A stretch of 64,000 nucleotides of DNA from Corynebacterium sp. 13CS0277 (GTDB lineage Bacteria; Actinomycetota; Actinomycetes; Mycobacteriales; Mycobacteriaceae). The notes under the pieces were generated by a model, which made no database searches, had not been told where the DNA came from, and was given only the letters and a program-made list of their open reading frames with translations. Each line of letters opens with the position of its first letter. Within the stretch, counting starts at the first letter, position 1. The position numbers and the translations under genes were made by a program. Shown here in pieces: positions 26,491-35,730 of this stretch. Location of the stretch: contig NZ_PPDL01000015.1 of assembly GCF_002994655.1 (NCBI RefSeq), positions 1 to 64,000 on the forward strand, written 5' to 3'.

Positions 26491-27120
26491 GTGGGTAAGC
26501 ACAGCCGCCGGACGTCGAGCACTGCTCGCAACACCGCCGTTGCCTCCGCTCTGACCATTGGCGCAGCCGCCACCCTGGCTCAGCCGGCTCAGGCCGCTGA
26601 GATCGTCGTTCCCAACAGCGACATCCGCTTCGAGGTTGCAGGCCTCGAGAACGTGCCGAACCTGGCCAACGTCCCCGGCGTTGCCGCATGGGTTCCCTCC
26701 CTCGCCGGCCAGGCAGCCCCGGCGAACTACAACGCCGTCGCGAACTTCGTTCCCCCGGCACCGGCTCCGGCCCCGAACCAGGGCCAGGCCATCGTCAACG
26801 CCGCAGCCTCCAAGATCGGCGCTCCCTACGTGTGGGGCGCGACCGGCCCGAACGCCTTCGACTGCTCTGGCTTGACCTCCTGGGCATACGCTCAGGTGGG
26901 CAAGCACATCCCGCGCACCTCCTACGCGCAGGCTGCTCAGGGCACCCCGGTGCCGTTCAACGCCATGCAGCCGGGCGACATCGTCGCCTTCTACTCCGGT
27001 GCATCCCACGTCGGCATCTACACTGGCCACGGCACCGTCATCCACGCCATCAACTCCGGCACCCCGCTGGGCGAGACCAGCGTGAACTACATGCCGTTCC
27101 ACTCCGCAGTCCGCTACTAA
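26491..27120 (+). CDS. Secreted NlpC/P60 peptidoglycan endopeptidase
   Basis: Cuts D-gamma-glutamyl-diaminopimelate bonds in peptidoglycan stem peptides (family activity). 209 residues: Sec signal peptide (basic start, hydrophobic core to about residue 30, AQPAQAAE cleavage region), a proline/alanine-rich linker, and a C-terminal NlpC/P60 domain with catalytic Cys125 (NAFDCSGLTSWAY), His173 (ASHVGIYTG) and the third polar residue His185 (VIHA). GTG start with GGAG 8 nt upstream. Corresponds to the corynebacterial nlpC (cg2402-like) gene. Controlled by a c-di-AMP riboswitch and probably MtrA. A perfect hairpin follows the stop. Confidence 0.94.
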   Translation: MGKHSRRTSSTARNTAVASALTIGAAATLAQPAQAAEIVVPNSDIRFEVAGLENVPNLANVPGVAAWVPSLAGQAAPANYNAVANFVPPAPAPAPNQGQAIVNAAASKIGAPYVWGATGPNAFDCSGLTSWAYAQVGKHIPRTSYAQAAQGTPVPFNAMQPGDIVAFYSGASHVGIYTGHGTVIHAINSGTPLGETSVNYMPFHSAVRY

Positions 27121-27161
27121 GCCACTGCGCGCGGCAGTTCTCGCCGCACACACTTGTCTGC

Positions 27162-27192
27162 GACCGCATCACAGGATCCCTGTGGTGCGGTC
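27162..27192 (+). terminator. Hairpin after first nlpC
   Basis: Fourteen-nt arms (27162-27175 and 27179-27192) pairing with one G-T type mismatch and a 3-nt loop, 42 nt past the stop. Only a weak T-rich tail follows. Confidence 0.65.
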
Positions 27193-27470
27193 ATTGTCTG
27201 CGTTTGGGGGTTGGTGTCCGAGGCAGTGGTGCCGGGGTAGGCGTCAAGAAGTGTGTGCGTCGGCGTGCCGCCTCAGGTGCCCTGCGGGTCTTTCTCAGGC
27301 TTTGTTCAGGTAGTTGGCGGTGGGGAACCGGCGGTGGGGGCCGGGTGTGTGGCGCGATTGGGGGCGGGTTTTTTCTGGTGTGCGCTGGGGCTTCAGGTTC
27401 GTGGTCTGACGTCTTCGCGCTGGTGGGTGGCGGCTGCACAGGTGAGTTACACCCTTGTCGTTTCCCCTGG

Positions 27471-27500
27471 TTGCTCCCGCGCCGATACTCAGGCTATTCT
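27471..27500 (+). promoter_or_regulatory. Promoter of second nlpC
   Basis: TTGCTC (27471-27476), 18-nt spacer, TATTCT (27495-27500). Gives a leader of about 135 nt. Confidence 0.55.
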
Positions 27501-27515
27501 TAGGAAAGATTTTTT

Positions 27516-27605
27516 GTGCCCCAGCGCCCCGGCATTTCCGCCGGTGGAGGGGCACATCCCCGCGCCCGGGCGCGGGGTGCACTGGGGCGCCCCTGCTGCC
27601 CAGTG
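27516..27605 (+). promoter_or_regulatory. Three consecutive hairpins in the 5' leader of second nlpC
   Basis: Hairpin 1: GTGCCCC...GGGGCAC (27516-27555) with inner CCGGC/GCCGG. Hairpin 2: a 20-bp perfect palindrome (27558-27577). Hairpin 3: CACTGGG...CCCAGTG (27580-27605), enclosing GGGGCGCCCC. The ribosome-binding site GAGGA (27628-27632) lies just beyond. It does not match the ydaO consensus. Confidence 0.6.
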
Positions 27606-27641
27606 ATGTTGTGTGTGCTTCGACTCCGAGGATGTTCCATC

Positions 27642-28676
27642 GTGCGTAACCGCCAAAGCTTGCGGCTGGCCCTGGCCGCCTGTGCGTCCGTCGTCCTCTT
27701 GGGCGCGCTGCCAGTGCCGGGCGCCCTGGGTGATCCGCAGGACCTGGACGCGCTCATCGCCACCATGGCTGAGGTGAGCCGCGAGGCGGAAGCCCAGGCG
27801 GAGCAGGTCAAGCACCTCGAGGAGGACCTGGGCAAGAAGGAACAAGAGCTGGCTGACTACCAGCGCCAGGTCGACGAGGCCACCCGTGCCGCCGATGAGG
27901 CGCGCGCCAACGTGGAGCGCACCCAGGCGGAGATCGACCGCATCGCGTTGGCGAAGTATCGCGGCGCGAACGTCGACCCGATTACCTCCGTCGCGGCGGC
28001 GTCGAGCCCCCAGTCGGCCATCGACCGCAGCGCCTACCTGCAGGCCTTGGCGCGGCGCACCGAGAATGCCTCGAAGGAGCTGGAGGTTGCTGCCGCCGAG
28101 GCTGCGGCCGCCCACAATCGTGTGACTCGCGCGAAAGCAGAGGCCGAGTTCCAGGTCGCGAACCTGAAGAAGGAACGCGAAACCCTCGATGAGAAGCGCG
28201 CCGAGCTGGAGCAGCGCACCAACGAGATTCGCTCCCGGGTTGATGCCCTCGAGGAGGAGCAGCGTCGCCGCTGGGAGAACAAGAACGGCCCGACCTTCGA
28301 CTTCGACCCGGCACTCATCGACGGCGAGAATCCCGGCGGCGTGGAGGCCGCCCGCACCGCACTGACGAAGGTGGGTTCCCCCTACTCCTGGGGCGCGACC
28401 GGCCCCGACTCTTTCGATTGCTCCGGGTTGATGGTGTGGGCCTACCGCCAGCAGGGCAAGAACATTCCCCGCACCTCCCAGGCACAGATGGGCGGCGGCA
28501 TCCCGATCCCAAAGGATAAGCTGCAGCCCGGCGATCTGGTGGGCTACTACCCGGGGGCCACGCACGTCGGCATGTACATCGGCGACGGCAAGGTGGTCCA
28601 CGCCGCCGACTACGGCATTCCCGTGCAGGTGGTGGGCCTCGACGCGATGCCCTTTGTGGGCGCCCGCCGCTACTAA
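27642..28676 (+). CDS. Secreted NlpC/P60 endopeptidase with coiled-coil domain (RipC-like)
   Basis: 344 residues: a signal peptide (LALAACASVVLLGALPVPGALG), a long coiled-coil region at about residues 35-215 rich in Glu/Ala/Lys/Arg heptads, and a C-terminal NlpC/P60 domain with catalytic Cys260 (SFDCSGLMVWAY) and His308 (ATHVGMYIG). In mycobacterial and corynebacterial relatives (RipC, position Rv2190c; cg2401) the coiled coil is an autoinhibitory domain relieved by FtsEX. Its presence suggests division-linked hydrolysis; this is inference from the family. GTG 27642 has GAGGA 9 nt upstream; upstream in-frame codons lie in the structured leader and are not coding. Confidence 0.93.
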   Translation: MRNRQSLRLALAACASVVLLGALPVPGALGDPQDLDALIATMAEVSREAEAQAEQVKHLEEDLGKKEQELADYQRQVDEATRAADEARANVERTQAEIDRIALAKYRGANVDPITSVAAASSPQSAIDRSAYLQALARRTENASKELEVAAAEAAAAHNRVTRAKAEAEFQVANLKKERETLDEKRAELEQRTNEIRSRVDALEEEQRRRWENKNGPTFDFDPALIDGENPGGVEAARTALTKVGSPYSWGATGPDSFDCSGLMVWAYRQQGKNIPRTSQAQMGGGIPIPKDKLQPGDLVGYYPGATHVGMYIGDGKVVHAADYGIPVQVVGLDAMPFVGARRY

Positions 28677-28696
28677 CACGATCTTTTTTCTCCGCG

Positions 28697-28743
28697 CGCC
28701 GCAGCCGTGTGAAGGACGTCCTCGTCCTTGCACCGCTGCGGCG
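28697..28743. terminator. Double hairpin after second nlpC
   Basis: CGCCGCAGC...GCTGCGGCG (28697-28743) enclosing a second stem AAGGACG-TCCT-CGTCCTT (28712-28729). Lies 20 nt past the stop; no T-run after it, although TTTTTT precedes it at 28684-28689. Confidence 0.55.
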
Positions 28744-28771
28744 TCGCGCATACCGGTGGGGTGGGAGCCGA

Positions 28772-28777
28772 TAGCAT
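28772..28777 (+). promoter_or_regulatory. -10 element of pimB (leaderless)
   Basis: TAGCAT ends exactly 7 nt before the GTG at 28785. An ATG at 28776 overlaps this hexamer and has GGGAG 8 nt before it, so the start remains ambiguous. Confidence 0.4.
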
Positions 28778-28784
28778 GAGAGCC

Positions 28785-29990
28785 GTGAAGCACACCCCAG
28801 TACCCCCGCCCGGTCGCACCCCCGCTCATCCGCGGGTGCTGCTGGTCACCAACGATTTCCCGCCCACCGTGGGCGGCATCCAGTCCTACCTGGCGGATTT
28901 CCTGCGGGGCCTGGACCCCGCACGGGTGGTGGTGTTCGCCTCCACGCAGGACGCGGTTGCTGCCTCCGCCTTCGATGCAGAAGCCCCGTACACGGTGGTG
29001 CGCAGCCCCCACCGGGTGCTGCTGCCAACGCCGTCGGTGCGGCGCGCCATGCAGCAGCTCATCCGGGAGCACGCCATCGACGTCGTGTGGTTTGGGGCGG
29101 CGGCCCCCCTGGGCCTTTTGGGGCGCGCAGCCCGCGAGGCGGGCGCCCGCCGGGTGGTGGCGTCCACGCACGGGCACGAGGTGGGCTGGTCGATGATTCC
29201 CGGCGCCCGGCAGCTGCTGCGCCGCATTGGCGACCACGCCGACGTGGTCACGTTTATCTCCGACTACACCCTGGGCCGCCTGCGCGCGGCCTTCGGCCCG
29301 GCGCCGCAGTGGCAGCGCATGCCGAGCGGGGTGGATGCCGACTACTTCCACCCCCTCGATGAGCAGTCCCGGGCGCGGGTGCGCGAGGAGCTGGCGCAGG
29401 CCCACGGCATTCCGGCCACAGCACCCCTGGTGGTCTGCTGTTCCCGACTCGTGCCCCGCAAGGGGCAGGACACGCTGCTGCAGGCGTGGCCGGAGGTGCA
29501 CGCCGCCGCCCCGGATGCGCACCTGTTGTTCGTCGGCGAGGGCAGCTACCGCCGGGTGCTGACCCGCCGCGCTGCCAGCCTGCCGAAGGAGGCGGCGTCA
29601 AGGGTGCACTTCGCCGGCCGCATCCCCCGGGATGCGCTGCGCGACGTCGTCGCCGCGAGTACGCTCAGTGCGATTCCCTGCCGCACCCGCGGGGGCGGGC
29701 TCGACGTCGAGGGCCTGGGGATTGTGTTCCTGGAGGCGCAGGCCTGTGGGGTGCCGGTCATTGCCGGCGATTCCGGCGGCGCCCCGGAGACCATTGGCCC
29801 CGGCTGCGGGGTGGTCGTCCCCGGCGGTGACGCCGGGGTGCTCAGCGCGGTCCTGCAGCGCCTGCTGCTTGCCTCCGCTGCGGAGCGCGCCGCGATGGGG
29901 CAGCGCGGCCGGGAGCATGTGCTGCAGCAGTGGAACTGGGAGCTGCAGTTCGCCCGCCTGCACGCAGCCCTCGGCGGGCCACCGGCCTAG
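28785..29990 (+). CDS. pimB: GDP-mannose-dependent mannosyltransferase PimB' (GT4)
   Basis: Adds the second mannose to phosphatidylinositol monomannoside at the inner leaflet, feeding PIM and lipomannan synthesis; orthologous by position and sequence to Rv2188c and C. glutamicum PimB'. GT-B fold, about 401 residues. N-terminal acceptor loop VLLVTNDFPPTVGGIQSYLADFL, central CCSRLVPRKGQDTLLQAWP, and the C-terminal nucleotide-sugar EX7E motif in EGLGIVFLEAQACGVPVIAGDSGG. The start is either GTG 28785 (leaderless arrangement) or ATG 28776. Upstream lie the nlpC genes, downstream glk. Confidence 0.92.
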   Translation: MKHTPVPPPGRTPAHPRVLLVTNDFPPTVGGIQSYLADFLRGLDPARVVVFASTQDAVAASAFDAEAPYTVVRSPHRVLLPTPSVRRAMQQLIREHAIDVVWFGAAAPLGLLGRAAREAGARRVVASTHGHEVGWSMIPGARQLLRRIGDHADVVTFISDYTLGRLRAAFGPAPQWQRMPSGVDADYFHPLDEQSRARVREELAQAHGIPATAPLVVCCSRLVPRKGQDTLLQAWPEVHAAAPDAHLLFVGEGSYRRVLTRRAASLPKEAASRVHFAGRIPRDALRDVVAASTLSAIPCRTRGGGLDVEGLGIVFLEAQACGVPVIAGDSGGAPETIGPGCGVVVPGGDAGVLSAVLQRLLLASAAERAAMGQRGREHVLQQWNWELQFARLHAALGGPPA

Positions 29991-30056
29991 CAAACCCCGC
30001 CACCCTGTGCTTTCTCCACCCTGTCGTTATTTGTTTACCCCCTTGGGAGCCTTGTT

Positions 30057-31064
30057 ATGTCTACACCGTCGACGCCCGCATCCACCCCCGCCGCCGCAGG
30101 CGACGTCGTGCCGCCCGCGGCCGCGCCGCTGACGATCGGCTTCGACATTGGTGGCACGAACTTGCGCGGCGGTGTCGTGGACGCCGAGGGCCGCATCATC
30201 GCCGCGGAACGGCGCCCCACCCCGGCGACGGGGGAGGAGCTCAACGACGCCATCGTGGACGTGGTGGAGTCGCTGCGCGCCTCCTACCCGGTGGCGGCCG
30301 TCGGCTTGGCGGTGGCGGGCTTCCTCAACGCCACCTGCGACACGGTGCGTTTCGCGCCGCACCTGCCGTGGCGGCAGGCCCCCGTCAAGGACATTCTGCA
30401 GGCGCGCCTGGGGATGCCGGTGGTGCTGGAGCACGATGCGAACGCGGCGGCGTGGGGCGAGTACACCTATGGTGCGGCCCGCGGGCAGCGCCAGTGGTCG
30501 CTGTTTGCTGTCGGCACCGGCATCGGCGGGGCGATTGTCATCGACGGCACGATTCTGCGGGGTGCTTTCGGCACGGCGGGCGAGTTTGGGCACATCACGG
30601 CGGTGCCGTCCGGGCGGCCGTGCAGCTGCGGCAAGTCCGGCTGTTTGGAGCGCTACTGCTCCGGGACGGCGCTGGCGACGACGGCCGCCCAGTTGCTTGC
30701 GGAGGGCACCGCACCGTCGACCCTGCGGGCGTTGCCTCGTGAACAGGTCACCGGTGCGGCCGTCATGGCCGCCTGCCGGGAGGGCGACGAGGTCGCCGTG
30801 CGCGCGGTCGACGATTTCGCCCACTGGATGGGCCGCGGCTTCGCGCTCGTGGCGGACATCCTCGATCCCGGAATGATTGTGCTGGGCGGGGGTGTCGTCG
30901 GCGACGCCGACCTGTTCCTGCCGACCGCGACGCGGGTCATGGGGGAGACCATGGTGGGGGCCGCGTACCGGCCCAAGCCGGAGATCGCCGTCGCCCAGCT
31001 GGGCTCCCGGGCGGGGCTGGTGGGCGTGGCGGATCTCGCGCACCGGGCGCTGGCGCAGCCCTAG
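30057..31064 (+). CDS. glk: ROK-family glucokinase
   Basis: Phosphorylates intracellular glucose with ATP, used for sugars that bypass the PTS. 335 residues. ATP-binding motif LTIGFDIGGTNLRGGVV, catalytic Asp in VLEHDANAAAWGEY, and the ROK zinc motif CSCGKSGCLE. A proline/alanine-rich N-terminal stretch of about 22 residues precedes the fold. A GGGAG ribosome-binding site lies 7 nt before the ATG. C. glutamicum carries glk at the equivalent position (cg2399). No helix-turn-helix domain, so it is an enzyme and not a ROK repressor. Confidence 0.92.
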   Translation: MSTPSTPASTPAAAGDVVPPAAAPLTIGFDIGGTNLRGGVVDAEGRIIAAERRPTPATGEELNDAIVDVVESLRASYPVAAVGLAVAGFLNATCDTVRFAPHLPWRQAPVKDILQARLGMPVVLEHDANAAAWGEYTYGAARGQRQWSLFAVGTGIGGAIVIDGTILRGAFGTAGEFGHITAVPSGRPCSCGKSGCLERYCSGTALATTAAQLLAEGTAPSTLRALPREQVTGAAVMAACREGDEVAVRAVDDFAHWMGRGFALVADILDPGMIVLGGGVVGDADLFLPTATRVMGETMVGAAYRPKPEIAVAQLGSRAGLVGVADLAHRALAQP

Positions 31065-31257
31065 CCGGGCCCTGCCTACCCCCGCTACCCCCGTCCTCAC
31101 CCGGTGGGGGTGGGGCGGGCCGTGCAACGCGGTAGGGTGAGCACATCACCGTCCCACCGCCGCAGGTGTGCCGCGCCACACGCCGAGGCCCTGTGCGGTA
31201 GCGCCCTGTGGCAGGTGGGCGGATCCTTCACACCTCACGCGACTGACGGAGATCACC

Positions 31258-32001
31258 ATGCACAACAAGTGGTACTGGGCGTTTAAGAACATCCTGCTGG
31301 GCCCTGTGCTGCGGGTCTACAACCGCCCGGAGATCACCGGCGCGGCGAACATTCCCGCCACGGGGCCGGCGATCCTGGCGTCGAATCACCAGTCCGTCAT
31401 GGACTCCTTCTTCCTGCCGCTGTTGTGCCCCCGGCAGATCACCTTCCTGGCGAAGAAGGAGTACTTCACCGGCACCGGTGTGGTCGGCGGCCTGCAGCGC
31501 TGGTTTTTTACCTCCGTCGGGCAGGTGCCGGTGGACCGCAGTGACGCGGGCGCGGCCCAGGATGCGATGAATGCGGGCGTGAAGGTCATCGAGGCCGGCG
31601 ACCTGTTGGGTATCTACCCGGAGGGCACCCGCAGCCCCGATGGGCGAATCTACAAGGCGAAGACCGGCATGGCGCGGATCGCGCTGCGCACCGGGGCACC
31701 CGTGGTGCCGGTCGCGATGTTCGGCACCCGCCAGGCCAACCCGATTGGCTCCTGGGTGCTGCGGCCGGCGAAGGTGCGCGTCGCCGTCGGCGCGCCGATC
31801 GACCCGGTGGCCTACGTGGAAGCCCAGGGCTTGGCGCGCGATTCCCACGAGGCGGCCCGCGCACTGGCCGATCACGTGCAGCACATCCTGGCCGACCTCA
31901 GCGGCAACCCGTATGTGGATGCCTATGCGGCGGATGTGAAAAAGCACCTCGCCGAGGGGCTGGGCTACCCGCCCGGCACGGAGCCGGAGGCACTCGCCTA
32001 G
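31258..32001 (+). CDS. plsC: 1-acyl-sn-glycerol-3-phosphate acyltransferase (PlsC family)
   Basis: Acylates lysophosphatidic acid to phosphatidic acid at the membrane; some actinobacterial paralogues acylate other lysolipids or PIMs. 247 residues. Catalytic motif HX4D in SNHQSVMDSFFLP, followed by FLAKKEYF, the phosphate-binding block EGTRSPDGRIYKAKTG, and a VVPVAMFGT segment. Start ATG 31258 has GGAG 6 nt upstream. Position equals Rv2182c. Upstream frame extension is not coding. Probably contributes to the surrounding phospholipid/lipoglycan functions. Confidence 0.92.
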   Translation: MHNKWYWAFKNILLGPVLRVYNRPEITGAANIPATGPAILASNHQSVMDSFFLPLLCPRQITFLAKKEYFTGTGVVGGLQRWFFTSVGQVPVDRSDAGAAQDAMNAGVKVIEAGDLLGIYPEGTRSPDGRIYKAKTGMARIALRTGAPVVPVAMFGTRQANPIGSWVLRPAKVRVAVGAPIDPVAYVEAQGLARDSHEAARALADHVQHILADLSGNPYVDAYAADVKKHLAEGLGYPPGTEPEALA

Positions 32002-32067
32002 CAGGTGGGGCGCACACCACTTTTTCGACATTTTCCCAGGATCTTCTAAGATTGACCGGAAGACCGG

Positions 32068-32101
32068 CGCGGCGGGGCGTGCAACCCCGCCGCGTTTTTT
32101 G
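32068..32101 (+). terminator. Terminator after plsC
   Basis: Ten-base-pair perfect stem (CGCGGCGGGG at 32068-32077 and its complement at 32085-32094) with a 7-nt loop and six T. Confidence 0.93.
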
Positions 32102-32225
32102 TCAGCGCCGGCCGTCTTTGGCCGCGCATCTTTTTTTCAGAGAACAAGCCCGCCCCACCGCACGCCCCGCCGGGCGTGCCTCGCGCCGCAGTAGGTGGGG
32201 TGCGGGCGATGATTGGGAATCTGCC

Positions 32226-33383
32226 ATGACTGTCACCCCTGCGTCGGCCCCCGCCGCGCCGCGCGCCCGCCTCGCCTGGCCGGACGTCGGCCGCGGCCTG
32301 TCGATCCTGGGGGTGGTGCTGCTGCACGCGTCGACGTCGATCCCGGGCGGGACGGAGACGTTCATCCAGCCGCTCAACGACGTGCTGACCCCGCTGCGGC
32401 TGCCGCTGTTTTTCCTCATCTCCGGCTACTTCAGCGCCAAGGTGCTGCGCCAGTCGTTGAGCTCCTTGGCGGCCCGCCGGTTGTGGTTTTTCCTCGTGCC
32501 GTATGTGGTGTGGGCGAGCGTGGATATCGTGCAGTCGGCCGCGGCGAGCACCATCGCCCACGGGGCGGATCCCTTGACCTGGGAGGCCTATGGCGACCGG
32601 CTCACCCAGGGGGTGACGATCTACTGGTTTTTCCAGATGCTCATCGTGTGCAACCTGTGGCTGTGGGCCACCCGGCGCTTGGGCACCGTGGCGGCGTTCG
32701 CGGTGACCTTTGCGCCGCTGCTATTGCTCGCGCAGCAGCAGATGGTGCCGGACTGGCAGTTCCGCATCATGGTCTACGTGCCGATCTTCATGATTGGTGC
32801 CCGCGCCCGGCAGCTGGTGGCCCAGGTGGCGCGCGCCGCCGCCAACCCGGTGGTGGGCGGCGGGCTGCTGGTCGCCGGGGTGCTCATTGAGTTGCGCTAC
32901 CGGGTGTTCCGCGCGGAGCTCGCCGAAGGAGCGTTCGCGGAGCCCAGGGTGTTCTCGGCGGCGGGCTGGCAGTTCGTCTTTGACCGCAACGATCTCGTCA
33001 TCGGTGTGGAGTTGGTCTATCGGCTGGCACTCATCCCGGTGGCGGTGGCGCTGGCGGTGGTGCTCAGCCGCGTGCCGGGGGTATCCCAGGCGGTGCAGCT
33101 GTTGGGGCGCAACACGCTGGTGCTCTACATCGGGCACCCGCTGGGGATGTTTGTGTTCCTGCACCTGTTCACGCTGCGGGGCGTGGACTTCGCCGCGCAC
33201 CTCAATGGGTGGTTCCTCCTGCAGTTTCTGTTCTGCGCCGTCGGCTGTGCGGTGGCGTGGGCTGCAAGCCGCACCCCCTATGTGCAGTGGCTGCTCACTC
33301 CGCCGCAGCTGGTGCGCCGGCAGGCGCGCGCCACATCAGCCACGCTGCGTGACACCACCCCGGCGGCGACGGGCCGCGGGTAG
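32226..33383 (+). CDS. Acyltransferase 3 family membrane protein
   Basis: 385 residues with about ten transmembrane segments. Features of the OafA/YrhL acyltransferase-3 family: the N-terminal first helix preceded by RLAWPDVGRGLSILGVVLLHASTSI (its conserved His is the probable catalytic residue), the arginine-containing loop LRLPLFFLISGYFSAK, and NTLVLYIGHPLGMFV near the C-terminus. Such proteins O-acylate surface glycans or lipids; the substrate here is unknown. Given neighbours (plsC, pimB, mptA/C) an envelope acceptor such as a corynomycolate carrier or lipoglycan is possible, but this is only inference. GGGAA lies before the ATG. Confidence 0.85.
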   Translation: MTVTPASAPAAPRARLAWPDVGRGLSILGVVLLHASTSIPGGTETFIQPLNDVLTPLRLPLFFLISGYFSAKVLRQSLSSLAARRLWFFLVPYVVWASVDIVQSAAASTIAHGADPLTWEAYGDRLTQGVTIYWFFQMLIVCNLWLWATRRLGTVAAFAVTFAPLLLLAQQQMVPDWQFRIMVYVPIFMIGARARQLVAQVARAAANPVVGGGLLVAGVLIELRYRVFRAELAEGAFAEPRVFSAAGWQFVFDRNDLVIGVELVYRLALIPVAVALAVVLSRVPGVSQAVQLLGRNTLVLYIGHPLGMFVFLHLFTLRGVDFAAHLNGWFLLQFLFCAVGCAVAWAASRTPYVQWLLTPPQLVRRQARATSATLRDTTPAATGRG

Positions 33384-33404
33384 GAGCCGGGTGCGGTGGG
33401 GAAG

Positions 33405-33410
33405 TAGAGT
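33405..33410 (+). promoter_or_regulatory. -10 element of RNase AS gene (leaderless)
   Basis: TAGAGT ends 8 nt before the ATG at 33419; no ribosome-binding site in the interval. Confidence 0.4.
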
Positions 33411-33418
33411 GTGGTGTC

Positions 33419-33934
33419 ATGCGCTACTTCTACGACACGGAGTTCATCGAGGACGGGTCGACGATTGAGCTTGTCTCCATCGGCATCGTCGCTGAGGATG
33501 GGCGCGAGTATTACGCCGTGTCGACCGAGTTCGATCGCTCCAAGGCCAACAGCTGGGTGCGGGCCAATGTGCTCAACAAGCTGCCGAGTCCGGCGAGCCC
33601 GGTGTGGAAGGATCGGGCCACGATCCGCGACGAGGTGTATGCCTTCCTTAAGAAGAAGGGCTATGTGGAGTTGTGGGCGTGGGTGGGGGCCTACGATCAC
33701 GTGGTGTTGGCGCAGCTGTGGGGCGATATGCAGGCCCTGCCGCGGGATATGCCGCGGTATACCGCGGAGCTCAAGCATCTGTGGCACATGGCGGGCAAGC
33801 CCGCCCTGCCGGAGGTCCCGGAGGGCCACCATGATGCGTTGGTGGATGCCCGCCACAACAAGGCGAAGTTCGACATCATCTCCCGCGCGTTGGGGATGAA
33901 CCACCACAGCGTCATTGGCGCGAAGAAGAGCTAA
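33419..33934 (+). CDS. 3'-5' exoribonuclease, RNase AS-like (DEDDh)
   Basis: 171 residues, full length for the family of M. tuberculosis Rv2179c (RNase AS), which degrades adenylate-containing RNA 3' ends. The N-terminal MRYFYDTEFIEDGSTIELVSIGIV contains the metal-binding Asp6 and Glu8. The C-terminal HHDALVDARHNKAKF has the Asp and His residues of the DEDDh set, and YVELWAWVGAYDHVVL supplies the middle Asp. Position next to aroG is conserved with M. tuberculosis. No signal peptide. Cytoplasmic RNA turnover or repair is the likely role. Confidence 0.9.
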   Translation: MRYFYDTEFIEDGSTIELVSIGIVAEDGREYYAVSTEFDRSKANSWVRANVLNKLPSPASPVWKDRATIRDEVYAFLKKKGYVELWAWVGAYDHVVLAQLWGDMQALPRDMPRYTAELKHLWHMAGKPALPEVPEGHHDALVDARHNKAKFDIISRALGMNHHSVIGAKKS

Positions 33935-34092
33935 ACTTTCAGCGCGTCCGCAGGGTGAGACACCTCCGTCACCAGCGGAAATGCTGGACGCGTCACCTAA
34001 GTGGGCTCATGGGGGTGCTGAACAGTGCAAAACTCGGCCCGCGCGGGTCATGGCGGCATCCCGGTGTGCATCCTGCAGTAATGTGTGCGGGT

Positions 34093-34107
34093 GAGGTCTG
34101 TGACCTC
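34093..34107. promoter_or_regulatory. Inverted repeat upstream of aroG
   Basis: GAGGTC-tgt-GACCTC, about 90 bp upstream of the aroG -10. Operator-like, no known regulator assigned. Confidence 0.25.
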
Positions 34108-34180
34108 GCGGTTCCCGGCACGTGGGACGTCGTGGCGTGGGGTGGGGGTGGGGGTCGCTGCCCGCGGGAATCGTGGGTGA

Positions 34181-35611
<1,431 letters not shown>

Positions 35612-35650
35612 CGCGCACCCGCCCCCACCAGGTGGACAAGGGGGCACACA

Positions 35651-35687
35651 CCACAGGCACCCACGCAGACTGCGTGGGTGCCTGTGG
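35651..35687. terminator. Hairpin between aroG and mptC
   Basis: Perfect 18-nt arms (35651-35668 and 35670-35687) around a single base, so the loop will open to 3-5 nt. No T-run. Lies between convergent genes. Confidence 0.65.
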
Positions 35688-35730
35688 CATGTCCAGCCGT
35701 GAAGGGTACGCCCGCCCCGAGGAAGGGCCC

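Larger units (their letters stand above)
27121..27641. other. 521-bp spacer between the two NlpC/P60 genes
   Basis: Contains the first gene's hairpin (27162-27192), about 280 bp with no recognisable feature, a good promoter (27471-27500) and a strongly structured leader (27516-27605). Confidence 0.75.
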
